From Flavobacterium ustbae (GTDB lineage: Bacteria; Bacteroidota; Bacteroidia; Flavobacteriales; Flavobacteriaceae): DNA of 64,000 bases. Each line of letters opens with the position of its first letter. Positions within the stretch are counted from its first letter, which is position 1. The DNA lies in the NCBI RefSeq assembly GCF_003946915.1, contig NZ_RPOC01000001.1:682001-746000 (forward strand), written 5' to 3'. The translations under genes and the position numbers were made by a program. This document shows, piece after piece, positions 32,663-42,818 of the stretch. Under the pieces are notes generated by a model that saw nothing but the letters and a program-made list of their open reading frames with translations, ran no database searches and was not told the DNA's origin.

Positions 32663-35600
32663 TTATTTTTTTATGATTTTAATGTATTCCGGAGTTTCCA
32701 AATAAATTTTAGCAGCATAAATTCCTGCTGGTAAATTTTCAAGATTTAAAAGAGCTCTACCGCTTTCTGTATTATAATTTCCTTTAGAAACCAATTGACC
32801 TCCAAAGTTGTATAATTCGATTGCAATCTCAGTTTTTACACTTGGAATTTCAATTTCGATAGTACCATAAGTAGGGTTTGGATAAGCTGCAAGTGTAGTT
32901 CCTAATTCATAAGAAGTCACTTTTTTAGCAAAAACACCTTCGCAGGCTTTTGCAGTTGCTACTTCTACCAATCCAGCTTTATCTAGTGATACTGAAAAAT
33001 TCGTATCTGTTGTCTGAAATTGTTCTGTACCGTCTACAAATACCGTAAATGGAGCAGTTCCTTCGGTAATTTCAACATTTACATTCTTAGCACTTACAGC
33101 AGATTTTCCTGTAATGGTTGCACCTTTTTGAATGGTCACATTAAAGTTTTGTTCAAAAATCATTTCAGGAATAGTAATCTTAATTGTATAAACTCCTGGC
33201 GTTAATGCTGTAACTTTTAGACTGTTATTTGTAAAAGTGTAAGGTTTGTCATTTATCGTTGCAGTATAAGCAAATGGTGCTTTTCCAACAATGCTAATTT
33301 CTCCATTATTTTCGCCTAAACAAGATTCTCCTTTAGTTTCTACTGTAAAATTGTTAGCAGGCAAAACCAATTCGCCAGTACATTCTGTGTTATAAGTTGC
33401 AATAGCATCTTTTTTACCAGACCAATTTTGGTTGGCAAAATTCACATCGTCTACCTGAATACAGTATAGTTTTGGATTTGATACAAATGATAAATTCGTG
33501 ATGTTCAATAAATCATTTTTTCCATTTTTAATATTCAGACTTGTTAGCTGATTATTGTATACATAGAAAAAGATTAAAGCTGGATTTTTTGAAACATCAA
33601 CCGTTGTCAGTTTGTTGTCAGAAAGTGCTAATGTTGTTAACAAAGGATTTTTTGAAACATCTATCGCTGATAATTGATTAGTTCTCAAATCTAAACGATC
33701 TAAAACTGGGTTGCCTTCCGTATTTAAATTCTGAAGTTTATTTTTATAAGCCGATAAACTTACTAATGCAGCATTTTTAGAAAGGTCAATATTTGTTATT
33801 TCATTTTGGGTTATATCTAAACCAGACAACTTTACATTTGTAGATACATCTAAACTGGTTAGTTTATTATTAGTTATCGAAAGACTTTCTAAGTTGACAT
33901 TTTTCGAGACGTTCAAACTTGTCAATTCATTGTAAGAAGCGTTTAAAGCAACTAAAGCCTCATTATAAGAAATATCCAAATTCGTCAGCTTATTGTTAGA
34001 AATAGTAAAAGTTTTTAGCGCTGTATTCTTAGAAACATCTATTGTAGTAAGCTGGTTATTGTATGTATGTAAAGTATTTAAAGCAGTATTATTAGATACA
34101 TTAATGTTTGTTAAACTATTATACGAAAAATCTAAGAGAACCAAATTAGTATTTTTTGATACGTCTAACGTCGTTAATTTATTATTTGAACAAACTAAGT
34201 TCTTTAATTTTAAATTTTTCGAAATATCTAAATTGGTAACATTGTGATCGCTAAATCTTAAAGTTTCTAAAGATGTAAAATCTTCAATACCTGTAAGATC
34301 AGATACTTTGTTGCTATTGCCGGTAATTGTTAAATCGGTTATGTAAAAGATGCTGCTCGTTAAAACTTTTCCATTTTCACCGTCTGTATCAATACCACGT
34401 GCAATTAGGATTTTCTCAAAATTTGGATCTGGAATTAAAGTGAATTTTCCATTTATCGGACATGCTTCTGAAGAATATATTGCCTTTGCATCTTTTGCAA
34501 TCCATTTCTCATTTGAGAATGCGGCATCGTCAACTTGAATACAAAGTAAGTTTGGATTTTCTGTAAAATTTCCAAAAATCACCCTTTCCATGTTAACATT
34601 GTTTCCATTCTTCAAGTTTAGGTTGTACAAATTATTAAATGCACAATCAATTTCTTTCAGTAATGTATTTCTAGAAATATCTAACGTTTCAAGCTTATTG
34701 ATACTAGCACTTAAAACGGTAAGTTTGGTGTTTCTAGCAACATTTAACTCCGCGATAGCATTATTGCTGCAATTCAAATTACTTAGTTGTACTTGATTAA
34801 AAACGTCTAATGTTGTAAGAGCATTTTTGCTGCAATTTAAATTTATCAAGTTATTATCTGAAATATTTAAAGCTGTAAGGTTATTTGAACTACAGTTTAA
34901 GGCAGTTAATTTATAGTTGCCAGAAACATCTACAGCACCCAATTGATTTTTACTTACATCTAAGTCTGTCAACTGTTTGTTTTTCGCAACATTGATATTG
35001 GTCAATGTGTTATCCGCAGCATTTAATGAAGTCAATGCGATAAAATCTTGTAATCCTGTCAGGTCGCTAATATTGCTTTTTGATACATTTAAAGAAGTTA
35101 CGGTATCAATACTATAGGTTGCCACTTTTCCGTTTGGACCATCTTTGTCAATTCCTAGTGCGATTAATTTATTTTCAAAATTAACATCAGGAATTAGCGT
35201 GTAAGGTTCTCCATTTGGACATGCTTGTGCTGAAAAATTGGTAGTAGCATCTTTAAATGTGCTCCATTTTTCATTTGCAAAAGCTACGTCATCAACTTCA
35301 ATACAAGTTAAATACGGATTTCTTTTGAAATTTGAATAAGTGCTAGTCATTAGACTATTAGCGCCATTTTTTATATTCAAATTATATAATTTATTCATGC
35401 TGACATCTAATTGAATCAGTTTGTTATTCTTAGATAAATCTAAAGTTTTGATTTGATTGTCAGAACACTGGACACCTGTTAACAGCGGATTGTTTGAAAG
35501 GTCTAATGAAGTTAGCAAATTACTATAAATAGAGATAGCAGTTAATTTTGTATTTTGAGATAAATCGATTGTTTCCAGTTTATTCCCGCCTACATATATA

Positions 35601-38600
35601 TGACTTAATAAAGTGTTTTTAGAAACTTCAAAAGATGTTACTTGGTTTTCTGAAATGTCAACAGAGCCTAATTTTTGGTTTTGAAAAATATCGAGAGCCG
35701 TTAATTTATTGTTTCTAATATTTAAGGCCCATAGTTCAGTGTTTTTTGATATATCTATACTAGTTAGTTGATTGTGATTAAGACTTAAAATCATTAGTTT
35801 AGTATTGTTTGATAAATCAATGCTTTTGATATTGTTATTATCTGCCCGAAGTGAAAGTAGGCTTCTAAAGTCTTGAATACCTGTAAGATCAGAAATTCTA
35901 TTATTACTATCAGATAAAGTTAAATCTGATAAGCCTGAAATGTTTAAAGTACGCACTTTTCCATTCTCACCATCTGTGTCGATACCTTGAGCAATTAATA
36001 TTCTTTCAAAACTTGGGTCAGGTATTAGTGTCTGCTGCTCGTTTAATGCACATGCTTGAGCTGAATAGCTTGCAGTTGCATCTTTTGCAATCCAGTTTGC
36101 TTCAGCAAATGCTGCATCATCAACCTCAATGCATACCAAGTTTGGATTTTCGGTGAAATTGCCAAAAATCATACGTTGCATATTCGCGTTATTCCCATTT
36201 TTCAAATTTAGATTGTGCAGATTATTAGATGCACAGTCTGCCTCTTTTAAAATGGTATTTTTAGAAAGATCTAAGCTTACTATATTATTAAAACTTAAGC
36301 TTATGTTGGTCAATTTTGTATTTCTTGATACGTTTAGATCAAAAAGGTTATTGTTGCTAGCATTAAGTTGTGCTAAATGTGTATTGTATTCAATATTTAA
36401 TGCTGTCAAATTATTTTTAGAACAATCTAAAGAAGTTAACGAAGCAAAATCTTCAATTCCTTCTAAATCTTTAATGTTGCTGTTGGATACATCCAAAGAT
36501 GTAAGCTCAATTATTTCAGAAGTTAAAACTTTTCCATTTTTACCATCTTTGTCAATTCCTAGTTGCATTAATGCCTCTTCAAAATTCGGATCGGGAATTG
36601 CTGTATAGGCCAATACAACATCACAAGCATTAGAATAACTTGCTTTCTCGTCTTTCAATCCCGACCAGTTTGCATTAGAATATTCAACATCATCAACTTC
36701 AATACAGCTTAATTTTGTTGATATGAATCCTCTGTAATTATTTGTGTTCGTTATAAAATTTTTATTATTACCATTTTTAACATTCAAATAAGTTAAGGAA
36801 CTATTATATCCGCAAGTAAATCTTGTCAATAAAGTGTTTTTAGAAACATCTAATGATCTCAAGTCGTTTTGATCGGCGTTAAGATACGATAACTGTAAAT
36901 TGTTAGAAAGATCTAAGAATTTCAGATCGTTACGCTCTACATCTAAACTTTGTAATGCAGGATTGTTTGTAAGATTCAAAGTTTTAATTTCGGTATCCTT
37001 ACATTCAAGACTTTGTAATGCAGTGTTTTGCGAAACATTTATAACAGTTAAAGGATTGTCGCCACAGCTTAATGATTTTAATGCTGTATTTTTAGTAACA
37101 TTTAGTTCAGTAATTGCATTCTCTGAAATAAATAATTTTTCAAGTGCCAAATTTCCGCTTACATCAATTTTAGTAAGCTTATTATTTGTCAAATCTAATG
37201 TTGTAAGATGTAAGTTATGCGATACATCAATTTCAGATAAATTATTAAACCTTGCAGCGAAAGAAGTCAGTTCAGGAAAAGAAGAAAGATCAATTTTGTC
37301 TATTTTTTTCTGTCCCCCTGCTGATGAAAATTCTAAATCTTTTAAGTTTACAAAAGATTCCAAACCTGTCAAATCGGTTATATTGCCCGTATTAATGTAT
37401 AGGCGTTCCTTAGATAAAACATTAGATTTTAAAACTTTACCGTCTACTTCTCCGTCGATACTATTCGCAATTAAAGCTTTTTCAAATTCTGGATCTGGTA
37501 TTAGGATATATTCAGGAGTCTGGCAAGTTAATGAGAAATTGATATTGCTGTCTTTAAATGAATCCCAGTTGGCATTAGCATATGCTATATCATCTACTAA
37601 AATACAGTACAAGCTCGGAGTAGCATTTAACCTTATATTTTGCATTAAGGTGTTTTGTCCATTTTGAAGATTTAAAGTTTCAAGCCTCATATTTTGATGA
37701 GAATGAATAGTAATCAAAGACTTATTTTTACTTACATCCAATGCTGTCAAAAGGTTGTTGTTTACATATAGATATTGTAGCTTAGTATTTGCAGAAACAT
37801 CTAGACTGCTTAATTGATTTCCGCTAGCATATAAATTACTTAGTTCAGGAAGATTAGAAACATCTAAGCTAGTAATTTTGTTATCAGGACAATACAAATT
37901 TACAAGTTTAGTGTTTTTAGAAACATTCAAACTTGTTAGAGTATTATTTGCATCACATCTCAATATCGTTAATTCTAAATTGTTAGACACGTCTAATGTT
38001 GTCAATTTATTTGACATTGTATATAATTGAGTTAAAGAAACGAATCCTTCAATCCCAGTTAAATCAGTAATATTGCTACCCGTAACATCCAAAGATGTTA
38101 GCGTATTAATGTCACTTGTTTGTACTTGTCCATCAGGCAAACCAGAATCAATTCCTAGAGCAATCAATTTATTTTCGAAATTGATATCAGGAATTTTTGT
38201 GTATTGTTCTGTTCCTGCTTCATATACCTGAACATGGTCTATTAAAACGTTGAAAGCTGCACTATCAAAACTAAAAGTAGAAATCGACAAATCATAAGAA
38301 AGATCTGTATCTGGAGTAAATGTCGCTACTTTTTCAGTCCATGAATTATTGGTTGCAAAAGTACTTGAAGATAACGTAGTAGAACTACCGTTTTGCGAAA
38401 TGTTTAATGAAATAGGATGGCTGCCATTAAAATTATTATCTACATACAGGTACTTAAATTTGATCGTATACGTAACGCCAGCCTTTAGCGGAACTTGTGT
38501 CGTAATTTTAGGAGAAGCACTTACATAGGCTAATTGTGCGCTAAAAGCTCCTTCAAACTCAGCAAGATGTCTCGATACACCGTTTTCAATACTCCAGTCT

Positions 38601-38710
38601 TGAAGTAGATATCCTCCCCAATTTTCAAACCCGCCATTTTTGACTAAATTGGTTTGTGCATAAATAGAAAAATTTGCCAGTAACAGCAATAAGAGTAGTT
38701 TTGCTTTCAT
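32663..38710 (-). CDS. Giant six-module T9SS leucine-rich repeat protein
   Basis: 2015 residues. Signal peptide MKAKLLLLLLLANFSIYAQ; CBM-like domain about 20-170. Six LRR modules each begin with an IPD(x)NFE-type motif, at about residues 172, 403, 704, 895, 1172 and 1425, and each contains 21-residue units like LTSLDVSKN. The modules end with a conserved NPNLxCIxVDDxxFAxxxW segment and a Cys near the end. A beta domain (about 1780-1930; GENNGEISIVGKAPFAYTAT) precedes the T9SS sorting domain (about 1935-2015; AYPNPTYGTIEIEIP). Secreted to the surface; probably an adhesin-like or binding protein. Ligand unknown. Confidence 0.9.
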   Translation of the reverse strand: MKAKLLLLLLLANFSIYAQTNLVKNGGFENWGGYLLQDWSIENGVSRHLAEFEGAFSAQLAYVSASPKITTQVPLKAGVTYTIKFKYLYVDNNFNGSHPISLNISQNGSSTTLSSSTFATNNSWTEKVATFTPDTDLSYDLSISTFSFDSAAFNVLIDHVQVYEAGTEQYTKIPDINFENKLIALGIDSGLPDGQVQTSDINTLTSLDVTGSNITDLTGIEGFVSLTQLYTMSNKLTTLDVSNNLELTILRCDANNTLTSLNVSKNTKLVNLYCPDNKITSLDVSNLPELSNLYASGNQLSSLDVSANTKLQYLYVNNNLLTALDVSKNKSLITIHSHQNMRLETLNLQNGQNTLMQNIRLNATPSLYCILVDDIAYANANWDSFKDSNINFSLTCQTPEYILIPDPEFEKALIANSIDGEVDGKVLKSNVLSKERLYINTGNITDLTGLESFVNLKDLEFSSAGGQKKIDKIDLSSFPELTSFAARFNNLSEIDVSHNLHLTTLDLTNNKLTKIDVSGNLALEKLFISENAITELNVTKNTALKSLSCGDNPLTVINVSQNTALQSLECKDTEIKTLNLTNNPALQSLDVERNDLKFLDLSNNLQLSYLNADQNDLRSLDVSKNTLLTRFTCGYNSSLTYLNVKNGNNKNFITNTNNYRGFISTKLSCIEVDDVEYSNANWSGLKDEKASYSNACDVVLAYTAIPDPNFEEALMQLGIDKDGKNGKVLTSEIIELTSLDVSNSNIKDLEGIEDFASLTSLDCSKNNLTALNIEYNTHLAQLNASNNNLFDLNVSRNTKLTNISLSFNNIVSLDLSKNTILKEADCASNNLHNLNLKNGNNANMQRMIFGNFTENPNLVCIEVDDAAFAEANWIAKDATASYSAQACALNEQQTLIPDPSFERILIAQGIDTDGENGKVRTLNISGLSDLTLSDSNNRISDLTGIQDFRSLLSLRADNNNIKSIDLSNNTKLMILSLNHNQLTSIDISKNTELWALNIRNNKLTALDIFQNQKLGSVDISENQVTSFEVSKNTLLSHIYVGGNKLETIDLSQNTKLTAISIYSNLLTSLDLSNNPLLTGVQCSDNQIKTLDLSKNNKLIQLDVSMNKLYNLNIKNGANSLMTSTYSNFKRNPYLTCIEVDDVAFANEKWSTFKDATTNFSAQACPNGEPYTLIPDVNFENKLIALGIDKDGPNGKVATYSIDTVTSLNVSKSNISDLTGLQDFIALTSLNAADNTLTNINVAKNKQLTDLDVSKNQLGAVDVSGNYKLTALNCSSNNLTALNISDNNLINLNCSKNALTTLDVFNQVQLSNLNCSNNAIAELNVARNTKLTVLSASINKLETLDISRNTLLKEIDCAFNNLYNLNLKNGNNVNMERVIFGNFTENPNLLCIQVDDAAFSNEKWIAKDAKAIYSSEACPINGKFTLIPDPNFEKILIARGIDTDGENGKVLTSSIFYITDLTITGNSNKVSDLTGIEDFTSLETLRFSDHNVTNLDISKNLKLKNLVCSNNKLTTLDVSKNTNLVLLDFSYNSLTNINVSNNTALNTLHTYNNQLTTIDVSKNTALKTFTISNNKLTNLDISYNEALVALNASYNELTSLNVSKNVNLESLSITNNKLTSLDVSTNVKLSGLDITQNEITNIDLSKNAALVSLSAYKNKLQNLNTEGNPVLDRLDLRTNQLSAIDVSKNPLLTTLALSDNKLTTVDVSKNPALIFFYVYNNQLTSLNIKNGKNDLLNITNLSFVSNPKLYCIQVDDVNFANQNWSGKKDAIATYNTECTGELVLPANNFTVETKGESCLGENNGEISIVGKAPFAYTATINDKPYTFTNNSLKVTALTPGVYTIKITIPEMIFEQNFNVTIQKGATITGKSAVSAKNVNVEITEGTAPFTVFVDGTEQFQTTDTNFSVSLDKAGLVEVATAKACEGVFAKKVTSYELGTTLAAYPNPTYGTIEIEIPSVKTEIAIELYNFGGQLVSKGNYNTESGRALLNLENLPAGIYAAKIYLETPEYIKIIKK

Positions 38711-39006
38711 AGAAAAAGTTTAGAATTAGGTCGCGCAAGTGTAAGTCAATTAAATGGATAATCCTTACGTGAAACCGTAAAAAATGTATTATTTGTTGAT
38801 TTTTTTACAATTAAAAAGAATTGAAAGTATATTTTAGTTCTATCAACATCTTACCGACAATCATTTGATATATAAATGTTTGTAAATAGTTTACTTTTAA
38901 GTATTTTTCGTCAAAATTTCATAACACATTGTTAACAGTTAGTTTTTTGTAACAAAAAAGTATAATTTAGACCCATCTTTTAACTTTACTTAAATATTAC
39001 AGATAC
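38711..39006. other. Divergent promoter region of LRR operon and S8 peptidase
   Basis: 296 AT-rich bases with no reading frame. No exact TAnnTTTG box was found for either direction; the nearest are one-mismatch forms (minus-strand TACACTTG near 38740, plus-strand TATAATTT near 38960). No repeat or structured RNA stands out. Confidence 0.4.
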
Positions 39007-40641
39007 ATGAATCATATAAAATCCCTTAAATTATCTGCTTTTGCAATGCTTGTATTAGCAGGATGCAGTGCCACAGTTCAGGCGCAGGTTTCTACTTCAA
39101 AAGAGTTTATTACAGCTCCTGCGGCTGTTGTAAAAAAAGCTCCTCTTAGCGAAAATGAATTAAAAAGATGGAGTCATCTTGATTTAATAAAAGATTCAAT
39201 TCCAGGAATGAGCGTTGATAAAGCCTATGCTGAATTATTGCAAGGGAAAAAAGGCGTAAAAGTAATCGTCGGAATTGTAGATTCTGGAGTTGATATCGAA
39301 CATGAAGATCTTCAAGGAATGATCTGGACCAACCCTAAAGAAATTCCAGGAAACGGAATTGATGACGATAAAAACGGATATATTGATGATGTTCACGGAT
39401 GGAATTTCCTTGGAGATGCCGTTCATGAAAATCTGGAAATGACTCGTATCGTGAAAAAAGCCGACGACGGTTCTGCCCAATACAAAGCTGCTTTGGCACA
39501 ATATACAGAGAAATACGAAGAAGCGCTTCAAGATAAACAGCAAGCAGATTTTTTAATGGATGTTCATAACACCATAAAAAAAGAGCTTAATAAAGCAGAT
39601 TATAAAATTGAAGATTTAAGTGCAATTACTTCTACAGATCCAAAAGTAGCAAGAAGTAAAGCGGTTATGACTCAGATTTTTACAAATGCTGGCCCAACTT
39701 TTAATCCAGAAGAAGAATTAAAAGAGTATAGCGATCAAGTTGAAGAGCAATTAAAATACAACTTAAATAAAGATTTTGACGGAAGAAAAATCGTAGGAGA
39801 TAATCCAGACGATATTAAAAACAATCGCTATGGTAATAATGTTGTTTTTGGTCCAGATAAAGAAAAAGCACTTCACGGAACTCACGTAGCTGGAATTATT
39901 GCGCAAATTCGCGGAAATAATTTAGGTGGAGACGGAGTGGCAACAAATGTTGAAATTTTGACCGTTAGAGCCGTGCCAGATGGAGATGAGTATGATAAAG
40001 ATATTGCATTAGCCATACGTTATGCTGTTGATAATGGAGCAAAAGTAATTAACGGAAGTTTTGGAAAAAGCTTTTCTCCTCAAAAAGACTGGGTTTACGA
40101 TGCGATTAAATATGCCGCTAAAAAAGACGTTTTAATTGTTCATGCAGCCGGAAATGACGGTTACAATATTGACGAAACTAAAAACATTAATTATCCAAAC
40201 GATTCTAAAGATAATGTAAAAGAATTTGCAGATAATTTAATTACAATTGGAGCGATTAATAAATCGTATGGAGAAACAGTTGTAGCTTCATTTTCAAACT
40301 TCGGAAAAATAAATGTAGACGTTTTTGCTCCAGGTGAAGAAATCTATGCTACAGTACCAAACAATAAATACAAATATCTGCAAGGAACATCAATGGCATC
40401 TCCAAATGCAGCAGGAGTTGCAGCATTGATTCGTTCGTATTATCCAAAATTAAAAGCAGCTCAGGTTAAAAAGATTTTAATGGATTCTGGAGTAGCGCTT
40501 CCTTCAACGGTTGTTTTAGGTAAAAGTGAAAATCCAGGAGAGAAACCAGCAGCTGTTTCTTCTGTAGAATCATCAAAAACAGCTAAGATGGTAAATGCTT
40601 ACAACGCTTTATTAATGGCTGAAAAGATGTCAAAAAAATAA
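39007..40641 (+). CDS. S8 family serine peptidase (subtilase), lipoprotein
   Basis: 544 residues. MLVLAGCSATV is a lipobox with Cys at residue 21. The catalytic triad is complete: Asp in IVDSGVDIEH (about 92), His in HGTHVAG (about 290) and Ser in GTSMASPN (about 461). An insertion of roughly 150 residues between Asp and His is charged and helical, common in Bacteroidota subtilases. Acts in the envelope or at the surface on unknown proteins. An M1 peptidase gene follows 62 bases later, beyond a hairpin. Confidence 0.93.
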   Translation: MNHIKSLKLSAFAMLVLAGCSATVQAQVSTSKEFITAPAAVVKKAPLSENELKRWSHLDLIKDSIPGMSVDKAYAELLQGKKGVKVIVGIVDSGVDIEHEDLQGMIWTNPKEIPGNGIDDDKNGYIDDVHGWNFLGDAVHENLEMTRIVKKADDGSAQYKAALAQYTEKYEEALQDKQQADFLMDVHNTIKKELNKADYKIEDLSAITSTDPKVARSKAVMTQIFTNAGPTFNPEEELKEYSDQVEEQLKYNLNKDFDGRKIVGDNPDDIKNNRYGNNVVFGPDKEKALHGTHVAGIIAQIRGNNLGGDGVATNVEILTVRAVPDGDEYDKDIALAIRYAVDNGAKVINGSFGKSFSPQKDWVYDAIKYAAKKDVLIVHAAGNDGYNIDETKNINYPNDSKDNVKEFADNLITIGAINKSYGETVVASFSNFGKINVDVFAPGEEIYATVPNNKYKYLQGTSMASPNAAGVAALIRSYYPKLKAAQVKKILMDSGVALPSTVVLGKSENPGEKPAAVSSVESSKTAKMVNAYNALLMAEKMSKK

Positions 40642-40663
40642 TTTAAACAACGTATTAATCTAT

Positions 40664-40687
40664 ATGGAAGAGCTTAGTCTCTTCCAT
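40664..40687 (+). terminator. Hairpin between S8 and M1 peptidase genes
   Basis: ATGGAAGAG and CTCTTCCAT form a 9-bp stem with a 6-base loop, followed by a weak T-rich stretch. It may attenuate rather than stop transcription into the next gene, which starts 16 bases later. Confidence 0.5.
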
Positions 40688-40703
40688 TTCTATTATAATA
40701 AAG

Positions 40704-42584
40704 ATGCGAAAAATAATTTTACTTTCTTTTCTGAGTTTTGGTTTAAACTCAATATCTGCACAAAACGCTCCGTATTGGCAGCAGCACGCCGATTATAAAA
40801 TGGAGGTATCGATGGATGTTAAAAACTATCAGTACAAAGGAAAACAAGAATTGGTTTACACCAATAATTCTCCTGATACTTTGAGAAAAGTATATTATCA
40901 TTTATTTAATAATGCATTTCAACCGGGTAGTGAAATGGATGCCCGTCTTCATTTTATAAAAGATCCTGACGGAAGAATGGTAAACAAAGTAAAAGGTGCC
41001 GACGGAAAAGACGTAAAACAAAGCCGCATTGAAACTTTAAAACCAAATGAAATTGGATTTTTAAAAATAACAAACTTCAAACAAGATGGTGCTGTTGCTC
41101 GAACTAGAGTTTCTGGAACAATCTTAGAAGTGACTTTAGCAAAACCAATTCTGCCAAATTCTAAAACAACTTTTACATTAGATTTTGACGGACAAGTTCC
41201 AGTGCAAATTCGTCGTTCCGGAAGAAATAATTCTGAAGGTATAGAATTGTCAATGTCGCAATGGTATCCAAAATTGGCCGAATTTGATTTCGAAGGATGG
41301 CACGCAGATCCATATATCGCGAGAGAATTTCATGGAGTCTGGGGTAATTTTGATGTAAAAATTACAATTGATAAAGACTACACCATTGGTGGTTCTGGAT
41401 ATTTGCAAGACAAAAATGCTATCGGACATGGTTATCAAGATACTGGTGTAACAGTTACCTATCCTAAAAAAGCAAAAACATTAACTTGGCATTTTATTGC
41501 GCCAAATGTTCACGATTTTACTTGGGCAGCAGACAAAGAATATGCACATGATATTGTAAAAGGACCAAATGATGTCGATTTGCATTTTTTCTATAAAAAC
41601 ACTCCAAAAGTTGCTGAAAACTGGAAACAGTTAGAGCCTTTAATGATAAAAGTAATGGAATATTATAACCAAAGAGTTGGAGCGTATCCGTACAAGCAAT
41701 ATTCATTTATTCAAGGTGGAGACGGCGGAATGGAATATGCAATGTGTACTTTAATGCTAGGAAACGGAACTTTGGAAGGAATTCTTGGAACTGCAACACA
41801 CGAATTAGGCCACTCATGGTTTCAGCATATTTTAGCTTCAAACGAATCTAAACATCCTTGGATGGATGAAGGTTTTACAACTTACATTGAAGACAGTGCT
41901 TTGAATGAATTAAAAGGAGATAAAAAAGAAGTAAATCCTTTTGTAGGGAATTATAAAGCGTATTATAGTTTGGTAAATTCTGGTAAAGAACAACCGCAGA
42001 CAACGCATGGAGATCGTTACGACGAAAACCGTCCGTACAGCATTTCTTCTTATGTAAAAGGAAGTCTTTTTCTTTCTCAGTTAGAATATGTAATCGGAAA
42101 AGCTAATGTTGACGCTACTTTAAAAAGATATTTCAACGATTTTAAATTCAAACATCCAACGCCAAACGACATCAAAAGAACAGCAGAAAGAGTTTCTGGG
42201 GCTGAATTAGATTGGTATTTAACAGACTGGACTCAAACTTTAAACACAATCGATTACGGAATTAAAGACGTTACTGATAATTCAGGAAAAACAACAGTTT
42301 CTTTAGAAAGAATTGGTAGAATGCCAATGCCAATCGATTTAAAAGTGGACTATACAGACGGAACTTCAGAGACATTCTACATTCCATTAAGAATGATGAA
42401 TTTCATTAAACCAAATCCAAACCCGAACGAAAAAAGAACAGTTTTGGAAGACTGGGCTTGGGCACAGCAAAACTATAGTTTTACTATTGATAAAGCCAAA
42501 ACGGCAATCAAAAAAATCACCATAGATCCAAGCGGATTAATGGCTGATGTGAAACAGACAAATAATGTTTTTGAAGTGAAGTAA
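40704..42584 (+). CDS. M1 family metallopeptidase
   Basis: 626 residues. A signal peptide (MRKIILLSFLSFGLNSISAQ) directs export. GGDGGMEYAM (about 340) corresponds to the GxMEN substrate site. HELGHSWFQH (about 366) with WMDEGFTTYIED 20 residues later gives the zinc ligands His, His and Glu. The N-terminal beta domain carries NYQYKGKQELVYTNNSPDTL. An aminopeptidase acting in the periplasm, likely on peptides from other secreted proteases. Ends at a strong terminator. Confidence 0.93.
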   Translation: MRKIILLSFLSFGLNSISAQNAPYWQQHADYKMEVSMDVKNYQYKGKQELVYTNNSPDTLRKVYYHLFNNAFQPGSEMDARLHFIKDPDGRMVNKVKGADGKDVKQSRIETLKPNEIGFLKITNFKQDGAVARTRVSGTILEVTLAKPILPNSKTTFTLDFDGQVPVQIRRSGRNNSEGIELSMSQWYPKLAEFDFEGWHADPYIAREFHGVWGNFDVKITIDKDYTIGGSGYLQDKNAIGHGYQDTGVTVTYPKKAKTLTWHFIAPNVHDFTWAADKEYAHDIVKGPNDVDLHFFYKNTPKVAENWKQLEPLMIKVMEYYNQRVGAYPYKQYSFIQGGDGGMEYAMCTLMLGNGTLEGILGTATHELGHSWFQHILASNESKHPWMDEGFTTYIEDSALNELKGDKKEVNPFVGNYKAYYSLVNSGKEQPQTTHGDRYDENRPYSISSYVKGSLFLSQLEYVIGKANVDATLKRYFNDFKFKHPTPNDIKRTAERVSGAELDWYLTDWTQTLNTIDYGIKDVTDNSGKTTVSLERIGRMPMPIDLKVDYTDGTSETFYIPLRMMNFIKPNPNPNEKRTVLEDWAWAQQNYSFTIDKAKTAIKKITIDPSGLMADVKQTNNVFEVK

Positions 42585-42602
42585 TCTTCAAATAAAAAAT
42601 AG

Positions 42603-42636
42603 AAAAGTCCCGATTAAATTTTAATCGGGACTTTTT
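42603..42636. terminator. Bidirectional terminator after the M1 peptidase
   Basis: AAAGTCCCGATTAAA and TTTAATCGGGACTTTTT form a 15-bp stem with essentially no loop. Confidence 0.85.
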
Positions 42637-42706
42637 GCTTTTAGAACAAATAGAAAATTCAATAGTCTCTAGCTTTAGCCGGAGTTAAACAATCAAACAT
42701 GAAAAA

Positions 42707-42781
42707 GGCTTTAGCCAAACACTTTAAGTTTGGTTAAAGCCTCTCACTTTTACAATAAAAACCTCCAGCTAAAGCTGGAGG
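42707..42781. repeat. Two adjacent palindromes (GGCTTTAGCC..., CCTCCAGCTAAAGCTGGAGG)
   Basis: The first has arms GGCTTTAGCCAAAC (42707-42720) and GTTTGGTTAAAGCC (42728-42741), one G:T pair. The second is a perfect hairpin at 42762-42781. Both share the core of a dispersed repeat I recognise from Flavobacteria intergenic regions. They lie between convergent genes, after the M1 peptidase terminator. Confidence 0.7.
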
Positions 42782-42818
42782 CAATTGAAAAATTTTATTA
42801 AAATCGAGCTTAATAGAT

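Noticed and set aside
36900..37667. A 255-codon plus-strand open frame opposite the giant LRR gene (with others at 30615-31022, 36129-36608).
   Set aside because: They mirror the LRR repeats on the other strand; the low-complexity Ser/Phe/Leu-rich products and periodic sequence are by-products of the repeated coding strand.
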